This document shows positions 1 to 9,600 of a stretch of DNA of 20,740 bases, one piece after another. The stretch spans positions 1 through 20,740 of the forward strand of contig LRSR01000825.1 of NCBI GenBank assembly GCA_001579985.1. Direction: 5' to 3'. The notes beneath the pieces are model-generated. The model saw only the letters and a list, made by a program, of their open reading frames with translations, did no database searches and had not been told where the DNA came from. Positions within the stretch are counted from its first letter, which is position 1. Each line of letters begins with the position of its first letter. A program made the translations under genes and the position numbers. The stretch is from Hypsibius dujardini. Its lineage: Eukaryota; Tardigrada; Eutardigrada; Parachela; Hypsibiidae.

Positions 1-478
1 TTAAAGTCAACTTTTGTAGTTTTTCTTTTCTGAAGAGTTTAGTTTTTCTTCTTGGCAGTGACACCGCAGGAGTGACGGGACACATTTTTTTGTACTGAAA
101 TCGTACGTTTCTCACGCCTGCGATCGTCGGTCGTTGCTGCGAGCCGGAACCCAGGATGAGTGGCGGGTCCTTACCTCCTTCACTCCATTCCAGCACACAC
201 ACACACCACCAAAACATACTGCAACATCACCACACGCTCTTTCACTCTCAAGTTGAGCCTCAGCAGGTTGCGCGTCATTTACAGCGGCGATCAGCAAAAA
301 AGTCACGAGAAATTTACTAGAATTGTTGTCGAAAGCGCAAAAACAGCCCAACCCAAAACCCGAGAAAAGCCCACCAAAAATTGAAGTCTGACATTTTTTT
401 CAGTACTCTCTGCACCTGTCTTGTCTGATACTAGGTTTGCCATAGGCCAAGACCGGCTTTTGCCCATCGAAAAAGAGG
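1..478. other. 5' flank of the left gene, no gene supported
   Basis: This is the region upstream of the first ATG of the + strand gene. It contains a short CA-rich run near 194-208 and a pyrimidine tract ending in AG at 402-403 (a run of seven T, then CAG), which could be a 3' splice site for a 5'UTR exon or a trans-splice acceptor. A 79-codon minus-strand reading frame (112-351) has a hydrophobic stretch but no family features, so I do not call it a gene. No TATA box or other core promoter is convincing. Confidence 0.5.
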
Positions 479-728
479 ATGAATTCCTGGGTTTTGCTTG
501 CTTGTCTGGCTCTATGGACCGGATGCGGTCTTGCTCAGCGTCAGGGCCGACCGCAGCCCGGACGCCAGCCTGCCCGGCAGCAGGAGAACTTTCACGGCAG
601 ACCCTACCAACAAGGTGGTCGCTCGCATCACGGCGGTGGCGGGCATTCCGGAGGGCGGTCTCACTCTGTGGAACAACCTCCACGACCGCAGCCGCCACGA
701 CCGACCTTCCCTGCAACCCCGACTGCAG
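479..728 (+). CDS. left gene, coding exon 1: signal peptide and low-complexity segment
   Basis: The exon opens with ATG in the context gaggATGAAT and encodes the signal peptide and the Gly/Pro/Arg/His-rich segment. The donor is GCAG|GTACAG at 729, leaving one base (phase 1) that joins the next exon to form an Ala codon. Confidence 0.75.
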
Positions 729-3005
729 GTACAGTTTAAGGGCTTTACAGGCATCGGTATTCGCCATATTAATTAAAGACTCCATGAGGGGCGTGCACGG
801 ACAAATCGTATCCAGACAATTCGCACCCAGACATATCTTACTCATAGACATTTCGTGCGACTTGACAAATTGTACCAGAATAATTCGAGCCCAGACACTA
901 TGCATATAGGTACGCTTGGTGTATGGTACATGTTTCAATTGGTATTAGAGCACAGCTCACCTAGAAACGGTGCTGAGACAACGCTGCCAGGGTTAGAAGG
1001 TTCTGCGCGAGCACCGTTTGCCAAAATAGCGGTTGTCTATAGGTTTCATTGATTCTGAACTTAGAGAACCCAATGTCCTTATGCCTTGGTCGGGATCAGG
1101 AATGCCTCTTGACACAAGTTGTCTTTGAGTGCAAATTGTCGGAGTACGATATGTTTGGTTACAAACTGTACACGGACACGAATTCAAAGGTACGACGTGT
1201 CGGTATACGAGTTGTCGGGGTACGAAATGTTCGGATGCCGTGAAGAAATTCGGCCTGTTCCTAATCAGCCATTTTTTGGTTTAAATCTAATTAGTGGCCC
1301 TTCCCCTTTTGTGGAATTCGTCTATATACCGAAATTTACTTTTGCTTCGCACTCTTTTAGAAAGAATTTAATTTGCCTTCGATTCGCAACAGCAGAATAT
1401 CTTTTGGCAATCAAGGGGCGGAACTACGTGCATTCCTTGAAAGAGACTGGGATTATGAAGGGTATGTTACGATGCTTGCATCATAGTTCCGCCCTCTGAT
1501 CCAAAAACAATTCCCTAAACGGAATAGATTCCAATTAAAATAGTGACTGGGCAAGTGTCGAGGAAAGTATTTTTCGTACGTACAACTTATATTTACAGTG
1601 CCACTATACAAGAAGTGCTACTCCCTAGCCTTACATTGGTAAAAGGGGGTGACTGGATATAGGCCAAACTTACCGTACTTACCGTACAGTATACAAATCA
1701 CACAAAAGTTATCTTCATACAAATCATATAAAGTGTAGTGAAACATTGTCCGTAATTGAGTGTAAATGCCACGATCAGCAGAATTGCAAGAAAGGACCCT
1801 GCATTGCAGTCCATTTGTATGTGAGGGATTTAACGCAGTACCGGTAAATAAACTCGTCAAACAAACATATTTTTACTTCTCACGCTGTGATCAGCACATT
1901 TGCATTGATGGGTCCGACCTAATACATGTTCACCCGCCTCATATAAAAAATGCCTCTTTCAATTCACAGTTAAAGGTATGTATGGCGTACGAAAAATAAG
2001 CCATTGCAGGATTGTGCTTCTGTATAAATCTTTGCTGAAGCGTTAAAGTCAATGACGCAGTGTGACCACATCCTGTTTCGATCGATTTCAACACATATAT
2101 ATAACATACCGGTATATTACGTTGCTATTCTTTATTATATCATTTTCTGAAAAAATCGCCCTACTGTTCTCTTAATTGCATTTAGAATTGTAAATAATTC
2201 TAATTATTTGCATTTACAGTAATGTCCCGCCCAAACTTTGGTTTTACATTCTTTGTCGAAATCTGTTTTGTTTGGGCGTCCTCCGTTGACGGAGCATCTA
2301 CTCGTGCGAGATCAGGTCGGTCATCACAATCTTTTTTATGTTAAAACCATCCGCATTTTGTGTGTAGTTTACATTGCGAACACGAGCAAAAATTGGCCAT
2401 CTTTAAATTCAAAGCAACTTTGAGCGACTGTAATTTTGATTGCCAGGTGTTTTTTTCTACCGAGTGGTAGAAAAGGAAACCGGACATCCAAGTCGGAAGT
2501 GATAAATCTTTGAATTTTGCAGCTCCGGTCACAGTTAATCCCAATGCCAAATGCGGGCTACCCAACACCATGACTGGAAAACTGGTCGTCGACTGGGCAA
2601 AGGTGAATTAACAAGATCTTTACTTCAGTGAAAAATTGCAAGAGAAATCAGAATCAAAATATTGTTGTTGTAACTTATAATTACAGAAAGATGGTAAACA
2701 GTACGAGTATGATGTAGTGGATGTCCCCGGCCTGCCGACGGACCCGCAGGAAGTTAACACGATGAATACGGAGTCCCTCTTGGGATATGTCTGCCTGCCT
2801 GGTTCGAGTGTTCCCGTTGCCAATCTCATCCGCGAATACTCATTTTGGGAGTTGGCGCAGGACGGCACCAAGGAATGTGTCGGCCATTTCGTGCAGAGTT
2901 TCGCTGGACGAGACGGACAGCAAAACATGACCGTTTTTGACAGTTCCGACGCTACCACAAGTAAGAACTGCTAGAAACAGACAGACAAACAGACAAGACA
3001 GACAA

Positions 3006-3042
<37 letters not shown>

Positions 3043-3597
3043 TAGCCATACAGAAGAACAAACAGGCAGTCAGGCAGATAGATAGATAATCAGACAACTT
3101 GAAAGATAGACATTTAGGCATGCACATAGACAGGCATCTTGACAAGCAGACATCGCACGTCTTCAAGTTTAATTGGGCAATGTTTTGCAGGCCGCCAATT
3201 GGTTTATTATCAAATTTTCGACGAGCCCAGCACGCTGGGCATTCGATACTCGTGCAAGAAACCAAATCTTCAGACAGGTGTTTGTGACACACCCAAAGTA
3301 ATCGTAGATATTCGCAAACAACCTGATCAACTGAGCGCAGCTGAGAAAGCCTCCCTCGACGCCAAGATCAACGCGATTTTGGCGCCTTATTGTATCAGTA
3401 CAAGCACCCCAGACTTTGAGAAGAGCACCTTTAAACCAGAGTTGGGTCCCTGCATTCCCGGACCGTCAGCGACCTTCAATGCATTGTTGGTCAAACTTGC
3501 CGCTCTACCAGATGGAAGTACTTGTTCGGCGGTCAAGCAAGCCCACGCCGCACGTCAGAAAGAAAACGGGGGACGCCACCAAGATCCTCGTGCTTAA
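479..3597 (+). CDS. secreted protein with Gly/Pro/His/Arg-rich N-terminus and tentative lipocalin-like C-terminal domain (4 exons)
   Basis: Coding exons are 479-728, 2523-2602, 2687-2960 and 3191-3597. The introns are GT..AG in phases 1, 0 and 1, and all junctions keep frame, giving 336 residues plus stop. The start was chosen because residues 1-20 form a textbook signal peptide (MNSWVLLACLALWTGCGLAQ). Residues ~21-83 are low-complexity, rich in Gln, Arg, Pro, Gly and His (GGGGHSGGRSH, PPRPQPPRP). Residues ~84-336 form a folded region with eight cysteines. Its C-terminal part has the order Y-S-C, then G-V-C, then a beta-like VIVDIR followed by a helix-like LSAAEKASLDAKINAIL and a terminal Cys. 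That resembles the end of lipocalin/ApoD-type proteins, but the N-terminal GxW signature is not evident, so the family call is an inference. It is convergent with papilin. An additional exon inside the 1.8 kb first intron cannot be excluded. Confidence 0.75.
796..1242. repeat. ~450 bp palindromic element whose arms are tandem ~15 bp units (MITE-like)
   Basis: The left arm (796-911) reads as tandem degenerate units of the type CGTATCCAGACAATT, CGCACCCAGACATAT, ... CGAGCCCAGACACTAT. The reverse complement of the right arm (about 1111-1242) reads the same unit: CGTACCCCGACAACT, CGTATACCGACACGT, CGTACTCCGACAATT. Both ends carry CACGG / CCGTG. Near the middle is a perfect 10 bp inverted repeat, AAACGGTGCT (965-974) with AGCACCGTTT (1010-1019). 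I see no transposase. It sits inside an intron. Confidence 0.65.
1362..1542. repeat. fold-back (MITE-like) element, copy 1 of a two-copy family
   Basis: The left core at 1402-1432 (TTTTGG..ATCA.GGGGCGGAACTACG..GCA) is matched by the reverse complement of 1477-1506 (TTTTGGATCAGAGGGCGGAACTATGATGCA). The similarity extends outward to TTTAATT / AATTAAAA near the ends. Its left arm also resembles the left arm of the element at 5516-5715 (AGCAGAAT.., GGCGGA.CTACG). It has no coding capacity. Confidence 0.65.
2523..2602 (+). CDS. left gene, coding exon 2
   Basis: The 80-base exon follows the acceptor TTTTGCAG and encodes PVTVNPNAKCGLPNTMTGK and a short strand-like tail ending D-W-A-K. The donor is AAG|GTGAAT (phase 0). 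It carries the first cysteine of the folded region. Confidence 0.7.
2687..2960 (+). CDS. left gene, coding exon 3
   Basis: The 274-base exon follows the acceptor ATTACAG and encodes a region with G-Y-V-C-L-P-G, then S-F-W-E-L-A, then K-E-C-V-G-H. It ends ACAA|GTAAGA in phase 1. Alternating hydrophobic positions suggest beta strands. Confidence 0.8.
2974..3097 (+). repeat. (CAGA)n-rich tetranucleotide array in intron 3 of the left gene
   Basis: Imperfect tandem CAGA/GACA units with interruptions (CAAACAGA, GATAGATAG) begin 13 bases after the donor of exon 3. Confidence 0.85.
3191..3597 (+). CDS. left gene, last coding exon
   Basis: The exon follows the acceptor TTTTGCAG at 3183-3190 and stops with TAA at 3595-3597. 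It encodes the most domain-like part: LVYYQIFDEPSTLGIRYSC, then a second Cys in G-V-C-D-T-P, a strand VIVDIR, an amphipathic helix and further cysteines in APYCIS and LGPC. A basic, low-complexity tail (AARQKENGGRHQDPRA) ends the protein. No AATAAA is evident just downstream. Confidence 0.8.
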
Positions 3598-4265
3598 CGC
3601 AAATAGCAAACTAACCGCAAAAAAACTGTCATATTTGTTTTGCTGTTTCAATTCTGATTTCATTGCTTTGTTCTCTAGCAAACAAAATCCATTCGTAGCA
3701 CACAAAACTCAATTGTGGACGGGTCGCTACAGAAATGTAGAGCCATGCAAGATATACAGACAAACCGAGCTCGTGTCAATTAGAGCATATGAATTAACAT
3801 CTGGATGCCTGCCTCTGTGTGTTTGTGTGTGTCTCTGTCTGTCTGTCTATCTATCTGTCTCTCTGCCTGTCCATCTGTTTGTCTGTTTGTTTGTCTGTCT
3901 GTCTGTCTGTCTGCCTGTCTGCCTGTCTGTGAAACTTCAGAATGGAAAGGGTACTGGGTGTAGTGCGCGGTATGATGAGCCAGTCCGTACGGAATATATT
4001 TTTTGGGAACAGATACCACGAAACAGCACCCCCACAATCACACTACTTGAAATGCAAATTAGCTAAAAACAGAAAGAAAGGTGAGGAAAGTTTAATCTTC
4101 AGGGGCAGATATATCGGTTGAAAAATAGGTCGAAAATAAGAAAGAAATTGAGCCACAAAGACATTCTGTAACGAAACAGTGCCAATGACTGTTTGAATTT
4201 TTAACTTAATTTTAACTGCATATGGGACGTTTTCAAAAGTCAGAAATTTGAGAGTGCTTTCAAAT
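3598..4265. other. convergent 3' intergenic spacer
   Basis: This is the spacer between the stop codon of the left gene and the stop codon of papilin, both of which face into it. It holds a (CTGT)n array (3819-3931). Otherwise it is AT-rich with no domain-bearing frame. Canonical AATAAA signals are not visible for either gene; weak variants may serve. Confidence 0.6.
3819..3931. repeat. (CTGT)n / (TGTC)n tetranucleotide array
   Basis: Tandem TGTC units with TATC, TGCC and TTTG interruptions lie in the spacer between the two convergent genes. It is the reverse complement of the (GACA)n motif found elsewhere in the window. Confidence 0.85.
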
Positions 4266-4459
4266 TTAGTAGGCAAAAGAGACGTCTCGCCTCCTCCTCT
4301 TGCGGCGTCCGGCGTCGCCGGAGCGGAGCTGGCCGGCTTCCGTGCAGGACTTGCAGCAGAACTTGGTGTAATACTGGTTGTTGCACAGCTCAGCCTGGAC
4401 GATCAGCTTGCAGTTGGCGTAGTAGCCGTTGTCCGTGCAGTCTTGCGCCATTTGAGAAC
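4266..4459 (-). CDS. Ppn: papilin exon 29: PLAC domain and basic C-terminus
   Basis: The exon follows the acceptor GTTTCAG and ends TAA at 4268-4266. It encodes a six-Cys PLAC (protease and lacunin) domain: D-C-T-D, Y-A-N-C, A-E-L-C, K-F-C-C-K-S-C. The tail is unusual, with G-R-R-K-R-R-R-R-D followed by VSFAY. PLAC domains usually close papilin, lacunin and ADAMTSL proteins. Confidence 0.93.
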
Positions 4460-6566
4460 CTGAAACATACAAAATATTTCATGCAAATTGTTGATATAAT
4501 TAATAGTAGATTATTATATATATTATTCAAGACATGAGAAATATGTGGAAGTTCCCTTTTGCCACTTTGATGCTAATTTTCTACTCACGTTTGTCAGTGT
4601 TTAATTCTTAAAGAAAAATGGTAAAACACCCTTACCTGTGACAAAAACCCTGAGAGAGTCCGACGCGGTCGTGTGCTCATTATTCGCTTGGCACTGATAA
4701 ACTCCGGCGTCCGCCGCTCGAAGTTTCTTGACGATCAACGTGCCGTTTGAGAAGACTTGGGAACGATCACCGTCCGAGATGATCTCCTGCGCATTGAGAT
4801 ACCACCGGACGCGGGGTTGCGGGTAACCAATGACATGGCAATCCAACCGCATTGTGCTGCCGGTGTTGAAGTTGGAGGACTGCGCGATGATCTGCGCCTT
4901 AATTTCCTCTAAACACATGCAACGCAAAGAGGATAAAAAAACGCCATTTTTTTGCCATTCCTCCTGCTTCATGCATAATTAAATAATAAAAATGTATGAT
5001 AATTAAAAATGAGTATACGTTTAAATAAAATATTGTATAATTAATTGATTTGTAAAAAACATAGTTAGAAATTACTCTTCGCTTAATTCAACTAGATTAA
5101 AGTAAATTGCTGTTTGCAAAATAATATTTTAAATATGAAATATGTGGTATGTATATGTGGTATAACTGTTTAAATAAACTAGTGCATAATTTACTCGTAA
5201 ATGTTAATTGTACGTATTGGTAATACGAACCGTGAATGCGAAGGACGACGTTCTTGATGGTGGGTGTGTGGACCTGGTTGTCGGCGGTGCAGATGTAGAC
5301 GTTCTGATCGTCCAGCGAGGCATTTTCGATGACTAGCGAATCGTCGCCGGTTTGGCGGTACTTGGCCGATTCACGCGGAAGGGGCTCGCCACCTGCAAAA
5401 AGGCAACACATCCTCTTCAGCAGAGTCCGCGTGACATTTTGCGTAAAATGACTTCAGTTTTGACTTAAAATGATTTCAGTTTTGGCAGTTATATTCAAAG
5501 AATTTTGACACTGCCATTCTTAAAACTAATTTGAAACCAATGGACACTAGCAGAATTCTGTTTGGACATCCGGAGGCGGAGCTACGAGTCATTGTCGAGC
5601 CCGACCAGAAATTCACGAGTGATATTTCAGAAATGACGCATAACTCCCCCCCCCCTGACATTCAAAAAAGATTCTGCTAGTGCCAAGCCATTTGAAATTT
5701 ATTTTTGAGAAGAATAGTATTAACATTTTTTTAATTTAATTATTCTGTAAGAAAATAAGTTTTTATGGTCAAACTCAGGGAAAATGGGATTTCCTAAATT
5801 TGAAATTCTGCCGATTTTTTTTTCACGTCCTGACCAATAAAATTAATTTTGAAATTCATCATAGTTATAGCTCTTTAAAAAAATAAAAAGCGGAGGCACT
5901 CTGGGTTCCCTCTTTCAAAACTTCCCATACTTAATTTTGTTTCTCTGGAAAACATGTACATTAAGCTTTAAATTACTGGTCACCGTCCCCACAAGAAGTG
6001 TATTAGCAATGAGAAAGATTTGTTACCTTTGCTCCACGAGACTGTCGGTTGAGGAATGCCGTGAGCGACGCACTTGAGTATGGCTCGATCTCCGGTCCTC
6101 ACACTCACAAGGTCGTCGCCGCCGTCGATTCGCACGACCGCTGAAAAAAATTGAATTTTACACTTGCTGCTTGCAAAAAACAGACAGGGAAGAAATGTTT
6201 CAAAGTTGGCTTACATTCGATATTTAGCCGGATGTGGTGCTCGGCGTTCGGGCCGATTCCGTTGTTAGCAGTGCAGATATAATCACCGGCATCCTCGCCA
6301 CGGACTCCCTCAATGATGAGCTCATGATGGCGCTGCACGTAATGGGTGTCATCAGAGCGAACAGTGTGGTTGTTATGCTGCCAGAAGACCTGCGGTACAG
6401 GTTCGCCTTGAGCGTTGCAGGGAAGAGTGACGGTCTGGCCGGGCTCGGCACGGATGTCGTTTGGACCATGCGAAATGTAAGCTGCGTAGGCTGAAACAAG
6501 GACGGTGGGAAATTATGACTTCGATAAGAGTTCCTTTAACAGACAAACAAACTGCTAGGCAGGGAA

Positions 6567-6631
<65 letters not shown>

Positions 6632-9600
6632 TTGACAGATTGACAGACAGACAGACAGACAGAGAGACAGAGAGACAGAGAGACAGACAGAGAGACAGAC
6701 AGACAGACAGACAGACAGGACAGTACAACTTACGCCCACCACCAAGAGGTGGTTCCGGTGCAGTCACTTGTGGACGTTCACGGTCGCGTTCATTAGGTAA
6801 AGGATCAGCGACTGTAAAGCGGCAAGAATAAAAAGGTTAACTTACTTGCGGGCAAAACCTGCAATCGTAAAAACTGTTACGTACCAAGCTCGGAAGGTGT
6901 CATGCAAGACGTTCCGCATCCGTTGTTGCAGCATTTTTGTAGACCAGCACAGTCATTATCAGTGCCGCATTGACGAGTGCACGAGCCCGGGGGAATGTCC
7001 TCAAGAGATGGGCAGGTCCCAGGTCGTTCCACTACCCCAAAAATAAATTGGTTAGGGTCTCAGTTTTTAAATGATAGAACCAGGCGTGTGTACTTACAGC
7101 GGGAAGCGCAAGTTCCAACGTGTTCGCCATTGGGCAGTGTCTGCACCCGGCAGACCGCATAGCTCGGGCATTGCGTGTCTCGGCAGGGTTCGACGCAACG
7201 GCAGGTCGGGCATGAGCTGGGGTCGTTCTCGTAGCCGTAGGGACATTGATTGTCGCAGGTGCGGACCGGACATCCAACACCGACTGAAACGAAAGTATAC
7301 TGTACATATAGTGCTGTGCGACTGTTATACAAATGTCTGTAAAAAAACGTCCAACTATGACTAACGACCCGTCACTGTATACCTCAATGTATTCGGGTAA
7401 AAAATGAAATCTAAACTAGCAAATTTGAAATGAATCCGAAGAAGTTTTAAAAAATTAGATTTCATAAAAGATTTCCAAAAAAGAGGGAAGGAAGTTGTAG
7501 CCCCGGGCACAGTATTAAAAACTGTTAATTATTAAGTGAAAATAGAAATTTTCTCTCGGCAAGAGAAAATATAAAACATTGTGCATTTTAATTTCAGGAT
7601 TGGGAATATTCACCTCCTGCTCCGCATGTTGCACTTCAGAAATAGATATATCGTATCCGTGTTTTATTATTTTACCATTGACGAGAGTAAGATCACTTAC
7701 ATTGCGAGCAGAATCCTTCGCACTGCTCGAGGTTGTGGAAGTGATTTTGATTGCCGCCACAGCCGGTGTAGGTGAAGGAGATGCATTTGCCCTGAGAGAT
7801 ATCGTAGTAGTAGCGAGGGATCCGCTCGTCGCAAGCCCCTGCGTCCACGCCCATGCTGCAGATAGCTGTGAAAATAGACGAGTAAGACAAAATAAATACG
7901 TACATCGGTGTTGGTCAGTTTTACCAGACTTGTAGAAATGACAACACCAAACTATACTGACAGAACCTAAACTAACTAAAAATAAACTGAAAGTTATCGT
8001 AGCTAATTTAATAGTTCCATCTTGTTCATTTCTGAAAAAGAACATTTATTTATGGTTAATAGGGTTAACTGCAAAAAATTAAATTTAAAAAAATAAAGAG
8101 AAAAATTACTTAATTTTTCTGATTAAAACTAAAGGTATAAATACAAGAAAATGAATTGGATTGAAAATCTCTAATAATTAATTTTGTTCGCTAGAAAAAA
8201 CAAAAGTTGACAAATGTTACTTTTCTCCATTACTGAACTTGAGATCTGCTAATGCTTCTAGCACGTCAATAAGGCCGGAATTTAAATTAAGTTTGGGCAG
8301 GCAGTCACTCCATTTCTCGGATTTATTCTACAGTAGCTTGACGAGTTATTTACAAATGTAATTTTTCTTCGAGGTACTCACCGAGATAGGGACTGAGCTC
8401 GCCGCTGACGGCAGACTGCACAGTATGAGGAATGACATAAACCGGCGGGGCTGTGGGCGGCTCCAACCGACTGCTGCAGTTTCGTTCGCAGTCCTCAATG
8501 GTCTGGAAGCGATTGCCATTGCCTTGGCAGCCGCCGTAGGTGAAGGGCTGGCATTGGCGTTCGTACTTGTCAAAGAAGAAGACGTTAAATGCGCCGCGGC
8601 ACGGTCCGACGACCTTCGGCAACTCGCAATGGTCTAGAAACGAGAAAAGTATTTTAAGACTTAAAAATGAGGCTTCTCTGGATCGTTAGCTTGAAAAAGG
8701 ATTTTTGCCTGAACAGCAATTGACTGTGATACTCTTTCTCACTGGAAATTGATTTGTGTGTGAAATGTCTCGATTCATATATTTTGTTCCTGGAAAGGAT
8801 GCCTACTTTGTTCTCTGAATTCATTCACGTGCGAAATGTCTGAATTGTCTGGATTCCTTTCTGTTTGAATTTGCTGTCAAGCCGAATGTCTGCATTCAAT
8901 TCAGTCTGAATTCCTCAATGTCTGTTTTTTTATGTCTGAACGATCATTCCTCCTGTCTAAATGGTCTGTACCTTGAGCGGTCGAGCACTCATTGATGCAT
9001 TCGACCTGGCTCTCGAAATTGTTCTTATTGCCACCGCATCCGGAGTAGAGGAAGCGCTTGCAGACACCGTCCGTCGCGTCGTAATGCCACTTGGGGAGAT
9101 TGCTCTCGCAGCTGCCGCGTTCGCTCTGTAGCAGGCAGTGGGACAGACGGGAATCGAAAGCGGGAGCGGCGGTGTAAACCGGTTCGGGAGGCGGTCGGTT
9201 GACCAGCCAGCGACTGCATTGGTGTTCACACTCTTCGATGTTCTCAAATTTGTTCTCATTTCCTCCGCAGCCGGTGTAGGTGAATTGTTGGCAGGTCCGG
9301 GAGCTGCGATCAAAGTAGTAACGCGGGTAATATTCCTTGCAGTCACCTTCTTCTCGCTCCAGCGTGCAAATATCTAAATGGAACGACGTCTTTTATTTCT
9401 AATCATTTGCAGAATTACAATTTTTCACAATACAAAAACGGTGTATAGTAGCAAAAATTTCCTATGTACTGACCCCAAATAAATTAAAGACAACGAAAAC
9501 AATCATTATTGAACAATGACTACAGAACAGGAAATTTTTTCTATGGTCACGTAACATTTGGCTGGCAATTTCGAAAATCAGTAATTCTCAAACAAATTCG

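Larger units (their letters stand above)
729..2522 (+). other. intron 1 of the left gene (1.8 kb) with inserted fold-back elements
   Basis: This is the longest intron in the window. It holds the palindromic repeat element at 796-1242 and the fold-back at 1362-1542, described separately. The remainder (about 1543-2522) is AT-rich with short open frames that show no recognisable domain. A short direct repeat, CTTACCGTA twice, lies near 1669-1686. The acceptor is TTTTGCAG at 2515-2522. Confidence 0.6.

Noticed and set aside
112-351. Minus-strand frame with a hydrophobic, signal-like stretch and a few cysteines
   Set aside because: The Cys/Val/Trp part is the translation of a CA/GT simple repeat. 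There is no domain, and it lies in the 5' flank of the + strand gene.
303-938. 211-codon minus-strand frame overlapping exon 1 of the left gene
   Set aside because: It is antisense to a convincing signal-peptide exon. Composition is not protein-like and no motif is seen.
1119-1499. 126-codon plus-strand frame in intron 1
   Set aside because: It spans the right arm of the palindrome and part of the fold-back element and has no family features; chance frame.
6536-6745. Cys/Leu/Ser/Val-rich frames (CLSVCLSV...) and Asp/Arg/Gln-rich frames (TDRQTDRQ...)
   Set aside because: These are translations of the (CAGA)n/(TCTG)n microsatellite in alternate frames, not genes. The same applies at 3819-3931, 16361-16512 and 19767-19848.
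7515-8045. 176-codon minus-strand frame across Kunitz exon 21 and flanking introns
   Set aside because: It is in a different frame from the six-Cys Kunitz reading. The exon 20-21-22 joins are already in frame with good splice sites.
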